Of a stretch of 64,000 nucleotides of DNA, positions 8,548-17,720 are shown piece after piece. This stretch comes from a bacterium (GTDB lineage: Bacteria > UBA10199 > JAIBAG01). Position 1 is the stretch's first letter, and the number at the start of each line of letters is the position of its first letter. The DNA is taken from the NCBI GenBank assembly GCA_019695305.1, contig JAIBAG010000002.1, positions 1 through 64,000 of the forward strand. Reading direction: 5' to 3'. Below the pieces are notes generated by a model that searched no databases, had not been told where the DNA came from, and saw only the letters and a list, made by a program, of their open reading frames with translations. The position numbers and the translations under genes are program-made.

Positions 8548-9875
8548 ACAAAACGCATCCCTTCCACAAGCGATCCCTTTTTATTTAAAATGGTGGCAAC
8601 CAGAGTGGAAACACCCAACACAATCACCATACACAATGCAAAAACTGCAGCCCATAAAACCGGCGAATACGTTACCGGTAAAGTTTCTACAAAATAAATT
8701 TTAGGATCCAGTTTAATAAAGTGAAAATATTTTAAGCCTTCTAAAAGAATGAGCGCTATAAATGCCCCCACCACAAAACCACCCAAGCCTATAAACAAAC
8801 CTACGCGTGCTAAAATACGGCCAACATCTTTTTTACACGCTCCCAACGCCCTTAATAACGATAACTGCGGAAACACTTTAATAGACAAAATCACCAACAC
8901 TCCAATAATGTTAAAAGAGGCAATCAGTAAAATAATTCCCATCATCACAAAAAACAAACGTTTTTCAAGCTGCATGGCCTTAAACAAAGCCTCGTTTAAT
9001 TCATCCCACGCAATAGCCTGAAACGAATATGGCAGCATATCTTGCAGGGTACGAGCCATCATGGGCGCTTTGGAAGGATCATCTAATATAAGCTCAAAAC
9101 CGCTATAGGGAATTTTTTCGTTAAACAAAACCTGCAGGTCATCAATACCGGTTAACACAAATTGAGAGTCAAATTCATAAAGCCCCGATTCAAATGTGCC
9201 CACTACCGTAACCGTTTGCGATAATTGTTTAAGCGATGGGTTTTGAACCGCAGCATTGGGAATAATCATTTTAAAAGAAGTGTTTGCTTGACCAAAATCG
9301 GGAGAAAGTCGCTCTAACATTTTTTTTCCCAAAAGTACCGGGATAAACCCTTTTTGCGGTGGTAAATCCAAAGTTGAATTCCCAAAATAATGATAACGCA
9401 ATGGGTAAAGGTCATGAATAGCCCTCGGGTCAACCGCTTTTAAAATAACCGTACCCAAACCATCGTTAAAAACTCCCAGACCTTCCCTAAAAATAAAAGG
9501 TGTAATGCCCGTAACACCCGCACCAGCCAGTTTGCGCATCCGTTCATTGGTATCTATTCCCAGCATATCCATAATACTCCAAAAATCTTTATGCCGTTTC
9601 CAATACGCAATATCGTCGTTAGATACCTTCAACTGATCGAGTAAAGGCAAAACTGTACGCGCATCGTCCGATCCATCGTGCAGCAAAACCAAATGTGCAT
9701 TAAAACCCAAAATGGATTGCTCATAAATTTTTTGAAACCCGCCAATTACCGAAAGCGTAACAAGAGCTGTGGCCACGCCAAAGGCAATACCCAATAACGC
9801 CACCCAGCTGATGGTACGCGAAACACTGCCCTCTCCGGCCGATAATAAAACGCGTTTGGCAAAAACATTTTTCAT
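8544..9875 (-). CDS. lolE: LolC/LolE-type lipoprotein-releasing permease (second copy)
   Basis: The 443-residue membrane protein has the FtsX/LolCE layout: one N-terminal transmembrane segment, a large periplasmic domain (about 60-310), then three C-terminal segments. It belongs with lolD and the other permease gene, overlapping them by 4 bp each. In this family the paired permeases recognise mature lipoproteins and pass them to LolA. Having two different permeases suggests a heterodimeric LolCDE complex instead of the single LolF type, but which one is C and which is E cannot be settled from sequence alone. Confidence 0.85.
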   Translation of the reverse strand: MKNVFAKRVLLSAGEGSVSRTISWVALLGIAFGVATALVTLSVIGGFQKIYEQSILGFNAHLVLLHDGSDDARTVLPLLDQLKVSNDDIAYWKRHKDFWSIMDMLGIDTNERMRKLAGAGVTGITPFIFREGLGVFNDGLGTVILKAVDPRAIHDLYPLRYHYFGNSTLDLPPQKGFIPVLLGKKMLERLSPDFGQANTSFKMIIPNAAVQNPSLKQLSQTVTVVGTFESGLYEFDSQFVLTGIDDLQVLFNEKIPYSGFELILDDPSKAPMMARTLQDMLPYSFQAIAWDELNEALFKAMQLEKRLFFVMMGIILLIASFNIIGVLVILSIKVFPQLSLLRALGACKKDVGRILARVGLFIGLGGFVVGAFIALILLEGLKYFHFIKLDPKIYFVETLPVTYSPVLWAAVFALCMVIVLGVSTLVATILNKKGSLVEGMRFV

Positions 9876-11092
9876 GATTCAAACTTTCTTAAAATTTCAA
9901 GCGGACTAAAACTCCGTACCAAACCAAGCGGCACCATGCCAGCCACATAAGTAATAAGCGGGCCCGCAAATAACATGGCCATAAAAAGACGGTAATCAAT
10001 CAGCACCGGTAACGTTTCTACAGCATAGGCACTAGGTAAAACCACAGGATGATGACGAACATAATTTAAAAATAGTAATGCCAATCCCATTCCTAAAAGC
10101 GTTCCCGTTAAACCCAAGGCAATACTTATGATTGAAAAAATACGTGCCATACGCTTACGTGTAAACCCAAGAGCAAACAAAACAGAAAGATCGGATAATT
10201 TACGCACAGCAAATAGGCCAATAAGACCCAAAATATTAAAACTGGCTACAATAATGACCAAAAACAAAAGGAGAAACATGCCCATTTTTTCCAGTTTTAA
10301 TGCCTGAAATAATTTTTGATTATCTTCAGTCCAGGTAGAAATTTTTTGATTTGGCAACAAAGCTTCTAGTTTTAATTTTAGACCATCGGCCTGCTCGGGA
10401 TTTATATACACGGCTAAGGTGCGCAAAGCTTGCGAGTTTTGCGTAAAAACCTTGAGATTGTTAACCGACATGATGCCATATTGCGTATCAAAATCGTAAT
10501 ATCCCGATTTAAACGTACCAAACACGGTCATAATTTTTTGCTTAGGCTCCATCTCGCCCGTGGGGCCTATTTCGGCAAAGGGGAATGTAATTTTTACACC
10601 ATTTCCGGCATCAGGCAATAGGTTAACGCGTGAAAACAAATCTTCTCCCAGTAAAATCCAGTTTTCCTGATCTTTTTCTATATCGGCCTGTGTATAGGGT
10701 TCAAAAAAATCGACGGTTAATTTGTTATTAGCCTCAGGCAACCCGCCTCTAAAACGCACACCAGCCGTATCGCCATCACCAGTTTCTAAAATACCATCAA
10801 ACTCCAATACCTCTGTTGTACGCAAAATAGACACTCCTTGAGACATCACTATTTTCTTAACCTCTTCCATTTCGGTTTGGTCGACAATATTTTTAATGGT
10901 AAGAGGCGCTTTAAAACCAATGATAGCCTCGCGCAGATGATGAGAAAAACCGTTCATCACAGCATGGATTGATAAAACAGAAAAAACCGATAAGGTACTC
11001 CCTATTAAGGCTACAAGCGCCAATACCAACACCAAACCCGATTTTTTTTGGGAGTTAAAAAAGCGGCGAGCTATAAAGGATTCGAGGGACAA
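9872..11092 (-). CDS. lolC: LolC/LolE-type lipoprotein-releasing permease (first copy)
   Basis: This is a LolC/E permease of about 406 residues, with the family start SLESFIARRFF followed by a transmembrane segment, a periplasmic domain and three C-terminal membrane segments. I place the start at the TTG at 11090-11092, because family members begin at exactly this point. The frame stays open up to a GTG at 11152, but that extra part is encoded by the heptamer hairpin repeat (11101-11174) and reads as a low-complexity PSTIHHSL peptide. No Shine-Dalgarno sequence precedes the TTG. Translation may be coupled to lysS, or may really begin inside the repeat. Confidence 0.8.
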   Translation of the reverse strand: MSLESFIARRFFNSQKKSGLVLVLALVALIGSTLSVFSVLSIHAVMNGFSHHLREAIIGFKAPLTIKNIVDQTEMEEVKKIVMSQGVSILRTTEVLEFDGILETGDGDTAGVRFRGGLPEANNKLTVDFFEPYTQADIEKDQENWILLGEDLFSRVNLLPDAGNGVKITFPFAEIGPTGEMEPKQKIMTVFGTFKSGYYDFDTQYGIMSVNNLKVFTQNSQALRTLAVYINPEQADGLKLKLEALLPNQKISTWTEDNQKLFQALKLEKMGMFLLLFLVIIVASFNILGLIGLFAVRKLSDLSVLFALGFTRKRMARIFSIISIALGLTGTLLGMGLALLFLNYVRHHPVVLPSAYAVETLPVLIDYRLFMAMLFAGPLITYVAGMVPLGLVRSFSPLEILRKFES

Positions 11093-11100
11093 AAAAAGAA

Positions 11101-11174
11101 GTGAATGGTGAATGGTGGATGGTGGATGGTTACAGAAAATTTTTCCATCCACTATTCACTATCCACTATCCACC
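11101..11174. repeat. Heptamer-built hairpin repeat, copy 1
   Basis: Left arm 11101-11129 is four degenerate heptamers GTGRATG plus GG. Right arm 11145-11174 is the complement of the same kind of heptamers (GTGGATA/GTGAATA). The arms can fold into a long stem with a short A/T-rich loop. The element contains the lysS stop codon and ends 8 nt from the proposed lolC start. Two further copies are at 57071-57141 and 62444-62511. Confidence 0.85.
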
Positions 11175-12650
11175 CGATCTAAGCTGCGGGAACAAAATCA
11201 CATCACGTATAGATGCCGAATTGGTTAAAAGCATTACTAAACGATCAATACCAATTCCCTGGCCAGCCGTGGGTGGCATCCCATATTCCAACGCACAAAT
11301 ATAGTCGGCATCAAAAAACATAGCTTCGTCGTTACCACCCTCGCGACTTTCTACCTGTTTTAAAAAACGTTCTTTCTGATCTATGGGATCATTTAATTCG
11401 GTAAAGGCATTGGCAATTTCGCGGCCGTAAATATAAAGCTCAAAACGATCGGTAACATCCGGGTTTTGATCGTTGCGACGCGCCAAGGGGCTAACCTCGG
11501 TAGGGAAACCTGTAATAAAGGTGGGTTGAATGAGCTTCTTTTCTACCAACTCTTCAAACAAAAGAGTTTGCATAGCTCCTGCCCCCATTTTTTTGGCATC
11601 GTGTTTGATTTTATGTTTTTCCAAAACACTAATGAGATAATCACGGTCGTTTAATTTGGAACCATCTAAACTCGCTTCTTCTACCAATGAATCGTGGATG
11701 GAGAGACGACGGAACGGCGCTTTAAAACTAATGGGTGTGTCTTGATAATTAACGGTATCGCTGCCGGTGACTTTCACCGCTAATTCGGAGAGCATTTCTT
11801 CAGTGAGCTTCATCAAATCATCATACGTGGCATAGCTCATGTAAAACTCCAGCATGGTAAATTCGGGATTATGCTGAATAGAAATACCTTCGTTACGGAA
11901 ATTGCGGTTAATTTCAAACACGCGTTCAATACCACCCACCACCAAGCGTTTAAGATATAGCTCAGGTGCAATACGGAGATACAAATCAACATCCAGCGTA
12001 TTATGATGCGTGATAAATGGGCGCGCGGTAGCCCCACCCGGAATAGGATGCATCATGGGTGTTTCCACTTCTAAAAAATTGCGGTCTTCTAAAAAGCGGC
12101 GGATTTCACGCACAATGGTGGAGCGCTTGATAAAAACATCACGCACTTCGGGGTTGGCGATGAGATCCACATAGCGTTGGCGATAGCGCGTTTCTACATC
12201 GGTTAAACCATGCCATTTTTCGGGGAGTGTTTGGATGCTTTTAGTCACCAAACTAAAATTGTGCGCTTTAAGCGTGAGTTCGTTTGTTTTGGTACGAAAC
12301 ATTTTGCCTGTCACAAGCACAAAATCGCCGATATCGACATCTTGATAAAGTTCAAATTCGGCCGGAGTAAATCCATCTTTTTGGCAAAATACCTGAAGAT
12401 CGCCGGAGCGATCACGCAGCTTTAAAAAGCCAGCTTTTCCAAAAGAGCGACGAGCTACAATACGACCAGCAATAGAAAACTCTTCGGCTACCGTTTCAAG
12501 GGCTGCCAAATCAAAAGAATCAAATCTCTTTTTTAAATCGGCGGCAAGAGCAGTAGGTTTAATGCCGGAGGGATAAGGATTAAGGCCTTTTTCACGAAGC
12601 TTGGCTGCTTTGGCCAGGCGGTTTTGGATGTACTCGTTTTCTTCTGTCAT
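11166..12650 (-). CDS. lysS: Lysyl-tRNA synthetase, class II
   Basis: This enzyme charges tRNA-Lys. The 494 residues show an N-terminal OB-fold anticodon domain (about 55-170) and a class II catalytic core: motif 1 around [10 protein letters not shown], motif 2 around [20 protein letters not shown] and motif 3 around [10 protein letters not shown]. The usual C-terminal FPxLRP end is altered to FPQLRSGG. The final GGT GGA TAG codons belong to the heptamer hairpin repeat, so the repeat provides the stop codon. It is the first gene of the long minus-strand run. Confidence 0.96.
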   Translation of the reverse strand: MTEENEYIQNRLAKAAKLREKGLNPYPSGIKPTALAADLKKRFDSFDLAALETVAEEFSIAGRIVARRSFGKAGFLKLRDRSGDLQVFCQKDGFTPAEFELYQDVDIGDFVLVTGKMFRTKTNELTLKAHNFSLVTKSIQTLPEKWHGLTDVETRYRQRYVDLIANPEVRDVFIKRSTIVREIRRFLEDRNFLEVETPMMHPIPGGATARPFITHHNTLDVDLYLRIAPELYLKRLVVGGIERVFEINRNFRNEGISIQHNPEFTMLEFYMSYATYDDLMKLTEEMLSELAVKVTGSDTVNYQDTPISFKAPFRRLSIHDSLVEEASLDGSKLNDRDYLISVLEKHKIKHDAKKMGAGAMQTLLFEELVEKKLIQPTFITGFPTEVSPLARRNDQNPDVTDRFELYIYGREIANAFTELNDPIDQKERFLKQVESREGGNDEAMFFDADYICALEYGMPPTAGQGIGIDRLVMLLTNSASIRDVILFPQLRSGG

Positions 12651-12770
12651 AAGTATTTGAAACTGATAGTTATAATGGCACCAAGACTTTAATGCCTTGC
12701 GTCACTATGCATATCTAAAAATGTTTATCAAGTCTTGTAATTTATTTCCATTCCTTTAAAGTTAAAGAAT

Positions 12771-13127
12771 ATGCAGCTTCGGCTTAACCACGCTTCGTTA
12801 AAACAGATGGCTACCCGCCATTTAAAGCATGTAAAAGCCTCGGCTTACAGAAGCCGGCTTCTTACCTATTTATCCAATTATTTAGAGCATGTGCTCCACG
12901 AGTTCGAAAATAAGAGCCATACGTTAGAAGAATTATTGGAGCTAGAACACACCTTGGAAGCCATCGAAGCTAGCCTCATTCACCTCTGGGTTTTTGTCCC
13001 TTATAACGAAGCGCTATATATCCCCAAACGTTTAAACCCGGATCATTTAACGCGTATTCATCTCGTCATTAAAAAAGGAAAAAGTCTGGGAAAACCGCTG
13101 AAACTAGCTTATTCCAAGGCGGCCTGA
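12771..13127 (+). CDS. Small helical hypothetical protein
   Basis: I do not recognise this 118-residue protein. It is basic and rich in Leu, His, Lys and Glu, and looks all-helical, with a probable coiled-coil or helical-hairpin region around residues 30-72 (HTLEELLELEHTLEAIEASL). No signal peptide or membrane span is present. It stands alone between the lysS promoter region and the vapBC locus, both with different strand or function, and no strong Shine-Dalgarno precedes the ATG. It could be an accessory or phage-type small protein. The function is unknown. Confidence 0.55.
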   Translation: MQLRLNHASLKQMATRHLKHVKASAYRSRLLTYLSNYLEHVLHEFENKSHTLEELLELEHTLEAIEASLIHLWVFVPYNEALYIPKRLNPDHLTRIHLVIKKGKSLGKPLKLAYSKAA

Positions 13128-13153
13128 CTAATCTTCACCTCAAAATCACTATT

Positions 13154-13189
13154 TACATAAATATGGGTTCTATGATACATATTTATGTA
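13154..13189 (+). promoter_or_regulatory. Palindromic operator overlapping the vapB start
   Basis: Two perfect 12-bp arms, TACATAAATATG at 13154-13165 and CATATTTATGTA at 13178-13189, flank a 12-nt spacer containing TATGAT (13171-13176), a good -10 candidate. The right arm includes the first base of the vapB ATG. VapB-type ribbon-helix-helix antitoxins usually bind such palindromes to autorepress. No Shine-Dalgarno fits between the palindrome and the ATG, and a transcript from this -10 would be nearly leaderless. The best -35 (TTTACA at 13152) is only 13 nt from the -10, so the promoter is tentative. Confidence 0.6.
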
Positions 13190-13440
13190 TGAAAACGACT
13201 ATTGAGATATCTGACCCTCTTCTTAAACAAACCAAGCGTTACATGGCCGAAAAAGGCCTTACTTTACGAAGTGTTGTTGAAGAATCCTTAAGAATCTTTT
13301 TAGGAACCAATAAAAAGAAAGCTCCCCATACCTTCAAGTTTAGAAATGCGTCCGTAAGGGGGAAAGGGCTAGCGGCAGGGATAAAAGAGGGAGATTGGGA
13401 TACCATTAAAAGCCTCGCCTATGAAGGACGGGGCGGTTGA
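13189..13440 (+). CDS. vapB: VapB-type antitoxin (ribbon-helix-helix)
   Basis: The 83-residue protein begins MKTTIEISDPLLKQTKRYMA, the short strand plus two helices of a ribbon-helix-helix DNA-binding domain of the DUF2191/VapB type. The C-terminal half (about 45-83) is basic then acidic and would be the flexible part that blocks the toxin. The stop overlaps the vapC start by 3 bp (TTGA). This is a standard type II toxin-antitoxin arrangement with the antitoxin first, and the palindrome at its start is the likely operator. Confidence 0.82.
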   Translation: MKTTIEISDPLLKQTKRYMAEKGLTLRSVVEESLRIFLGTNKKKAPHTFKFRNASVRGKGLAAGIKEGDWDTIKSLAYEGRGG

Positions 13441-13871
13441 TTGCAGTCGATACCAACATCTTAGTTTATTGCCACCGGAAGGATTCTCCTTTTTATTCTA
13501 AAGCGAGTGAGAAATTACAAGAGCTCGCCTCAAGCGGCGAGCGTTGGGTCATCCCCTGGGCGTGCTTGTATGAGTTTTTATCAATTACTACTCATCCGCG
13601 GATTTATTCCCCACCCTCTTCCTTGAATGAAGCCATCAATCAAGTTGAAGCCTGGCTTGAATGCCCCACCCTTGAGCTCATTAGCGAATCCCAAACCGAT
13701 CAATGGCCCGTCTTGCGTGATACTCTAAAAGCCTCTCACGTCACCGGCCCCCGTATTCACGATGCCCGCATCGCCGCTGTATGCAAAGCTCATGGAGTTA
13801 ATATCCTGTGGAGTTGTGATCGGGACTTTTCCAGATTTCAAGAGATTAAAACCCTGAATCCTCTTATATAA
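13437..13871 (+). CDS. vapC: VapC-type PIN-domain ribonuclease toxin
   Basis: The 144-residue PIN-domain protein has the expected acidic metal-binding residues: D5 (AVDTN), E46 (CLYEFL), D109 (RIHDARIAA) and D128 or D130 (CDRDF). VapC toxins are Mg-dependent endonucleases, usually cutting tRNA or rRNA. The start is a TTG at 13437 that overlaps the vapB stop, so expression is probably coupled. All catalytic positions are present, so the toxin looks active. No mutation or truncation is evident. Confidence 0.88.
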   Translation: MIAVDTNILVYCHRKDSPFYSKASEKLQELASSGERWVIPWACLYEFLSITTHPRIYSPPSSLNEAINQVEAWLECPTLELISESQTDQWPVLRDTLKASHVTGPRIHDARIAAVCKAHGVNILWSCDRDFSRFQEIKTLNPLI

Positions 13872-13995
13872 GTGTTCCCCCTAAAAAAAAACACCGATAA
13901 CAACTTGAGTGCAGTTTCTGCATTTGAGCCATTTTTGATAGCATTTTTAGTGGAAGGATGAACGATAACCTAATTTAAGAATAAACGGTACTTTT

Positions 13996-14015
13996 TTTGT
14001 GAATGGATTCACAAA
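13996..14015. promoter_or_regulatory. Perfect palindrome upstream of a hypothetical gene
   Basis: The arms TTTGTGAAT (13996-14004) and ATTCACAAA (14007-14015) are perfect 9-bp complements around GG. The site lies 27 bp before the ATG at 14042, so it could be an operator. The same 9-mer ATTCACAAA recurs at 17749-17757 between the divergent VWA and M3 peptidase genes, again with a nearby TTTGTG. A regulator is not identified. Confidence 0.45.
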
Positions 14016-14041
14016 GAAAAACCACAAGTTTAGGAGATACT

Positions 14042-14440
14042 ATGCCAAGACACGTAACAAACGAGCCAGCCAGACAGCCAGCGCAAGATGCTTGCCAAAT
14101 AACTGAAAAGGCTAATGAAATATTAGACGCCTCTGACCCATTAAACCCCCTTCACTTACCTGAGTGTTCCGATATTTATATAACCAGGACGGGTGATATT
14201 CAGGTGGATGGGCCCACATATACGAACGCCAATGGCTGGTGGAATAATATCGCGTTGCATTTCTCAGCAGGCTCCGTACATACATCGGTGCGTGCATCTA
14301 ATGCCGGTACCACTTATGGAACTTCCACAGACATTAAGAATCTACCCCCTTTAAGCAATCAGAGATTTGAAGCATTAAAAGCGCTTTTGATTGAACAAGA
14401 CAAGGTCAACAATAATAGAAGCTATTCCAAAGCGACGTAA
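14042..14440 (+). CDS. Hypothetical protein
   Basis: I do not recognise this protein. The start at 14042 is chosen because TAGGAGA sits 5 nt upstream; an in-frame ATG at 14003 lacks a ribosome binding site and lies inside the palindrome. The resulting 132 residues begin MPRHVTNEPARQPAQD, without a signal peptide or membrane segment. The central part (about 55-105) is rich in Gly, Thr, Asn and Trp, suggesting a beta-rich fold. It sits between vapBC and a helix-turn-helix remnant, in a small accessory island. No function can be given. Confidence 0.55.
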   Translation: MPRHVTNEPARQPAQDACQITEKANEILDASDPLNPLHLPECSDIYITRTGDIQVDGPTYTNANGWWNNIALHFSAGSVHTSVRASNAGTTYGTSTDIKNLPPLSNQRFEALKALLIEQDKVNNNRSYSKAT

Positions 14441-14443
14441 ATT

Positions 14444-14656
14444 TTACCCCGCTTGCAGGCTCAACTTTTCAAATTCATTCGGCACAACTGTGATGATTTG
14501 AATAAGCCTGCTAGCGGCGTCCGACGGTCTTTTAAGGCCTTGTTCCCAAACACGAATTGTGGCGGACTTTACCGAAAGCATGGCGGCAAAAACAGCTTGG
14601 CTTACTTTAAATTTTTCTTTTCTAGTGGCCGAGAGTTCCAGCCTGAGGATTATCAA
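14444..14656 (-). pseudogene. Remnant of a HigA/NadS-type helix-turn-helix regulator
   Basis: The frame encodes a helix-turn-helix of the NadS/HigA-like class: KVSQAVFAAMLSVKSATIRV followed by WEQGLKRPSDAASRLIQII. Full-length relatives carry roughly 20-30 more residues before this domain. Here the only possible start is a TTG at 14656, inside the 3' end of the large VWA gene, with no Shine-Dalgarno. The overlap with that gene is 35 bp. The likely reading is an N-terminally truncated antitoxin or regulator gene whose toxin partner is gone. A short functional protein cannot be excluded. Confidence 0.5.
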
Positions 14657-17600
14657 AAACAGGAGCTGGGGCTTGAATTGTTTCTGTTTTGGTTTCGGCT
14701 TTGATAGCCTCGCCTTCTTTTCGGAGGTTAATTTTGGTCTTCAAGCCATTTTTAACCGATACCGCCATGGGGTCTAACGATAAGCCTGCCGATAAACGTA
14801 GAGTATAATCACCCTGCTTGATGTTTTGAGGGGTTCCGTTAATAGGACTTCTTAACACTAAATTTTCTCCCTGATACACCTCGTAATTGGCCGATAACAA
14901 AGCCGTTACTTTTTCGTTTAAGCCTTCTATTTTTTCAGGAACAACAAGCTCGCCTCCCGTTTCATGCACAAAATCGCCCAGCAATTTGGTAAGCGCATCG
15001 CCGGCATCGCCCAAAAGCACAATATCAAGGGCAGTTTTATTTTTAGCAAGAGCACTGGTAAGAGTTGCCGGTGGCTTTACGGCACACGAATCTCCACCAT
15101 CAGTAATCACAATAATTTTTTGTGGTTTTTCGGCAACAGCCTTAGCAAGGCCGGCATACAAGGCCGATACACCTTTTGGCTTTAGTTTATTGGCAAATGT
15201 ATAAAAAGTGGTTTTCTTAAAGTCATCAAAAGGAATAACCCAATCGGCATCTTTACAGTTATTTTGCGAAAAAGATGATTGCCCGCCAAACATCACAACA
15301 CCCACTTGCGCATCTTTAAGTTTAGCCTGAAGACTGGGGCTCCTAAAAATTTGACGCGTGTGATCCCACTTTTGCTTACCATCCCATACATCCCAGTTAC
15401 TCACACTGGCATCAATCACAAAAACTACTTTATTTAAACCACCCACTTGGCCCTTAGCCTCTATTTGCCCTAAGCCCGCCTCTACACTTAACCATTCCGA
15501 AACCTGACGACCATCTTTTGTCTTAAGCACTGCTGTTAATAAATGACGCGTCACCTGTTGCGTGTTATCTATTTCAGGAAGAGTCACGTTAAACTCATAA
15601 GGTGCCTGCGATATTTTTTGAGCCGATACACCGTTAATCAACAATTCTATTGTGTCTACCGCATCCACAGTATCCACTTTCGCTTTAAAAGTATTACCCA
15701 CATATTCGCCCAAACTAGGACTTATAAATTTAATTTGAGGAACATTGCCTTTGGTAAGCGGAATAATTTTTTGTAAATCGTTGGGGTGCAGGCTGCCACC
15801 CGGGGTAAGAAGATGCGCTATAACCTTAAGCGTATGAGCACCATCAGGAATTTGTACAGTGCTGATAGACGCAATATAAGGAGCATTTTTAATTTCGTAA
15901 AACGGCTTATCATCAAGCTGAAGCTCTATTTTATCAAACAAGGCAGGATCAATAACATCTAAAGCAACATCAAGAGTGGAACCAAAAAAATCGTTTACAA
16001 AGGGGGCTTTTACTACCAAGGGCTGGGTAGCCTCTACATGAAAATCATAACTCAACACGCTTTCGGCTCCCGAATCGGAAAGAGCCCTAATAACAAGCGT
16101 GTGATCACCAGGAGTAACTATTGGCCACGCCACATTGGCCGGAGCATCACCGTTCCAATCTTTACTGTCTACACCCGTTTCGTCTATTTTTATTTCGTAA
16201 CTTTTAAGAGGAACACTCCCTGTTATTTTTTCAAAGCTAATGGGTTTGGTTACATCAATTTCGTTTTTATCATTGACGCTTGTAACCTTAATGCGGGGCA
16301 TAAGAGCAGGCTTGTTAAAACCGGCTACATAACCCCATTCTTTCTCACCCTCGGCATTAAGAGGGCTTGGAGCATCACTAAAATACCATTGAGTTATTTT
16401 TTCACCACCAACCTTTAAAATAAAATCGGAGCGCTCTAAAAAATAAACGGGCGTCCCCAACTGGTCTTCGGCACTTACAAAAAAAGCCTCTGTTACCGGT
16501 TTAGGAAACTTATATTTTGTCGGATCAAAAGGCGTCATTTTTATTTTAAGACGATCAACATCATCCTTGTTTTTCATGGAATCGTAATTAGAGGTGGCAA
16601 TTGCCAATTTTACTCCCTCGTCTTCTACTTCGCTAATACCAACAAATGGCGGGTTTTGAAGTACTAGGCTTAGCAAGCCAGGCACACGGCTTTTAGATAA
16701 AGTAATTAGACCCAAAACTCCCATTATCACCACAACCAGCAAATTAGCAGAAATCCAGGCCGCCAAGCGTTTATCACGGCGATTCATGGTAAGCGATGCA
16801 AGCGATACAAAAAAGAAAAGCGGGAAAATAACATGCAACATCAGAAAAATGGGTCGGATAAAAAGATACGGAAAATTTGCAAAAAAACCTAAACCCTGCC
16901 AGGCCGTTTCTATAGGCACCTGGTGAAACGCTAAATAAAAAACTTCCGAAAAAACAAGAGCTGCAAAAAGAGCCAGTATTGTTTTACCCACACGGCTTTT
17001 AGGATATACAAAAATAATTAAAGCTAATTCAAACAGGCCAACAGCAGCCCAAAACAAAGATAAAAGTTGAGGAAAATTTTGGCCTTTAAATTCAAATAAA
17101 CCGGTTTCAAAAATACGAAAAAAATAAAGGTGAATAAAAATATGAAGCCCCAAACCCACAAAAGGCAAACACACAAACCAGGCCGGGCTTTTTTTAGCCA
17201 GCAAAAGGGTTATTGCCAAACCCAGTGTAAGAACAAGAACCAGCAAAAAAACCCATTTGTAATAAAGGGGATTTGAAAAATAATGGATGGTAGAGGCAGT
17301 CTGAAAATAAAATAGCAAAGAGCCCACCATTAAAATAACAAGACGCGACAAATAAAAAGTGATTTTATGAAATAAAGGGAAATCGGGGTGAGGCATCCAA
17401 ACCAAGGTTAAAGGCGTAATTTTTGACCGAGAAGTATTGGTTTTAAACGAGCTTGTTTTTTTAGCCGGAAGACGACTGGATGCTTTTGACCACAACACAG
17501 AAAAGGCCTGTTTTAAATCGGCCATTAAATTTTTTTGAGGTTTTATAGGCTGATCAATTGTATTTTCACGGCCAATATCTACGCGAATAGAGGTGCGGGT

Positions 17601-17720
17601 AGAATCAGTTGAAACCGGAGGCATTTTGATATCCATACGGGTGGAATCCATATCTAGTTCGATATGGCCATCAGTATGCTCCCCGGTTTCCCCTCCCGGA
17701 TTTTTTTCATCTTCTGCCAT
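14622..17720 (-). CDS. Large membrane protein with Ig-like repeats and a C-terminal VWA domain
   Basis: The 1032-residue protein starts with a hydrophilic acidic segment (1-100), followed by about eight or nine membrane segments to roughly residue 350. An extracytoplasmic region (about 360-760) has Ig-like or cadherin-like strands and repeated GxHTLxVxA motifs. A VWA domain follows from 763 to about 940. Its MIDAS is D770-x-S772-x-S774 with the second Asp in ITDGGD at 874; the usual MIDAS Thr is replaced by Ser in GVSALYAG. The VWA end resembles Mg-dependent adhesion or calcium-activated channel-type domains. No pathway partner is adjacent. The gene is divergent from the M3 peptidase. Confidence 0.7.
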   Translation of the reverse strand: MAEDEKNPGGETGEHTDGHIELDMDSTRMDIKMPPVSTDSTRTSIRVDIGRENTIDQPIKPQKNLMADLKQAFSVLWSKASSRLPAKKTSSFKTNTSRSKITPLTLVWMPHPDFPLFHKITFYLSRLVILMVGSLLFYFQTASTIHYFSNPLYYKWVFLLVLVLTLGLAITLLLAKKSPAWFVCLPFVGLGLHIFIHLYFFRIFETGLFEFKGQNFPQLLSLFWAAVGLFELALIIFVYPKSRVGKTILALFAALVFSEVFYLAFHQVPIETAWQGLGFFANFPYLFIRPIFLMLHVIFPLFFFVSLASLTMNRRDKRLAAWISANLLVVVIMGVLGLITLSKSRVPGLLSLVLQNPPFVGISEVEDEGVKLAIATSNYDSMKNKDDVDRLKIKMTPFDPTKYKFPKPVTEAFFVSAEDQLGTPVYFLERSDFILKVGGEKITQWYFSDAPSPLNAEGEKEWGYVAGFNKPALMPRIKVTSVNDKNEIDVTKPISFEKITGSVPLKSYEIKIDETGVDSKDWNGDAPANVAWPIVTPGDHTLVIRALSDSGAESVLSYDFHVEATQPLVVKAPFVNDFFGSTLDVALDVIDPALFDKIELQLDDKPFYEIKNAPYIASISTVQIPDGAHTLKVIAHLLTPGGSLHPNDLQKIIPLTKGNVPQIKFISPSLGEYVGNTFKAKVDTVDAVDTIELLINGVSAQKISQAPYEFNVTLPEIDNTQQVTRHLLTAVLKTKDGRQVSEWLSVEAGLGQIEAKGQVGGLNKVVFVIDASVSNWDVWDGKQKWDHTRQIFRSPSLQAKLKDAQVGVVMFGGQSSFSQNNCKDADWVIPFDDFKKTTFYTFANKLKPKGVSALYAGLAKAVAEKPQKIIVITDGGDSCAVKPPATLTSALAKNKTALDIVLLGDAGDALTKLLGDFVHETGGELVVPEKIEGLNEKVTALLSANYEVYQGENLVLRSPINGTPQNIKQGDYTLRLSAGLSLDPMAVSVKNGLKTKINLRKEGEAIKAETKTETIQAPAPVFDNPQAGTLGH

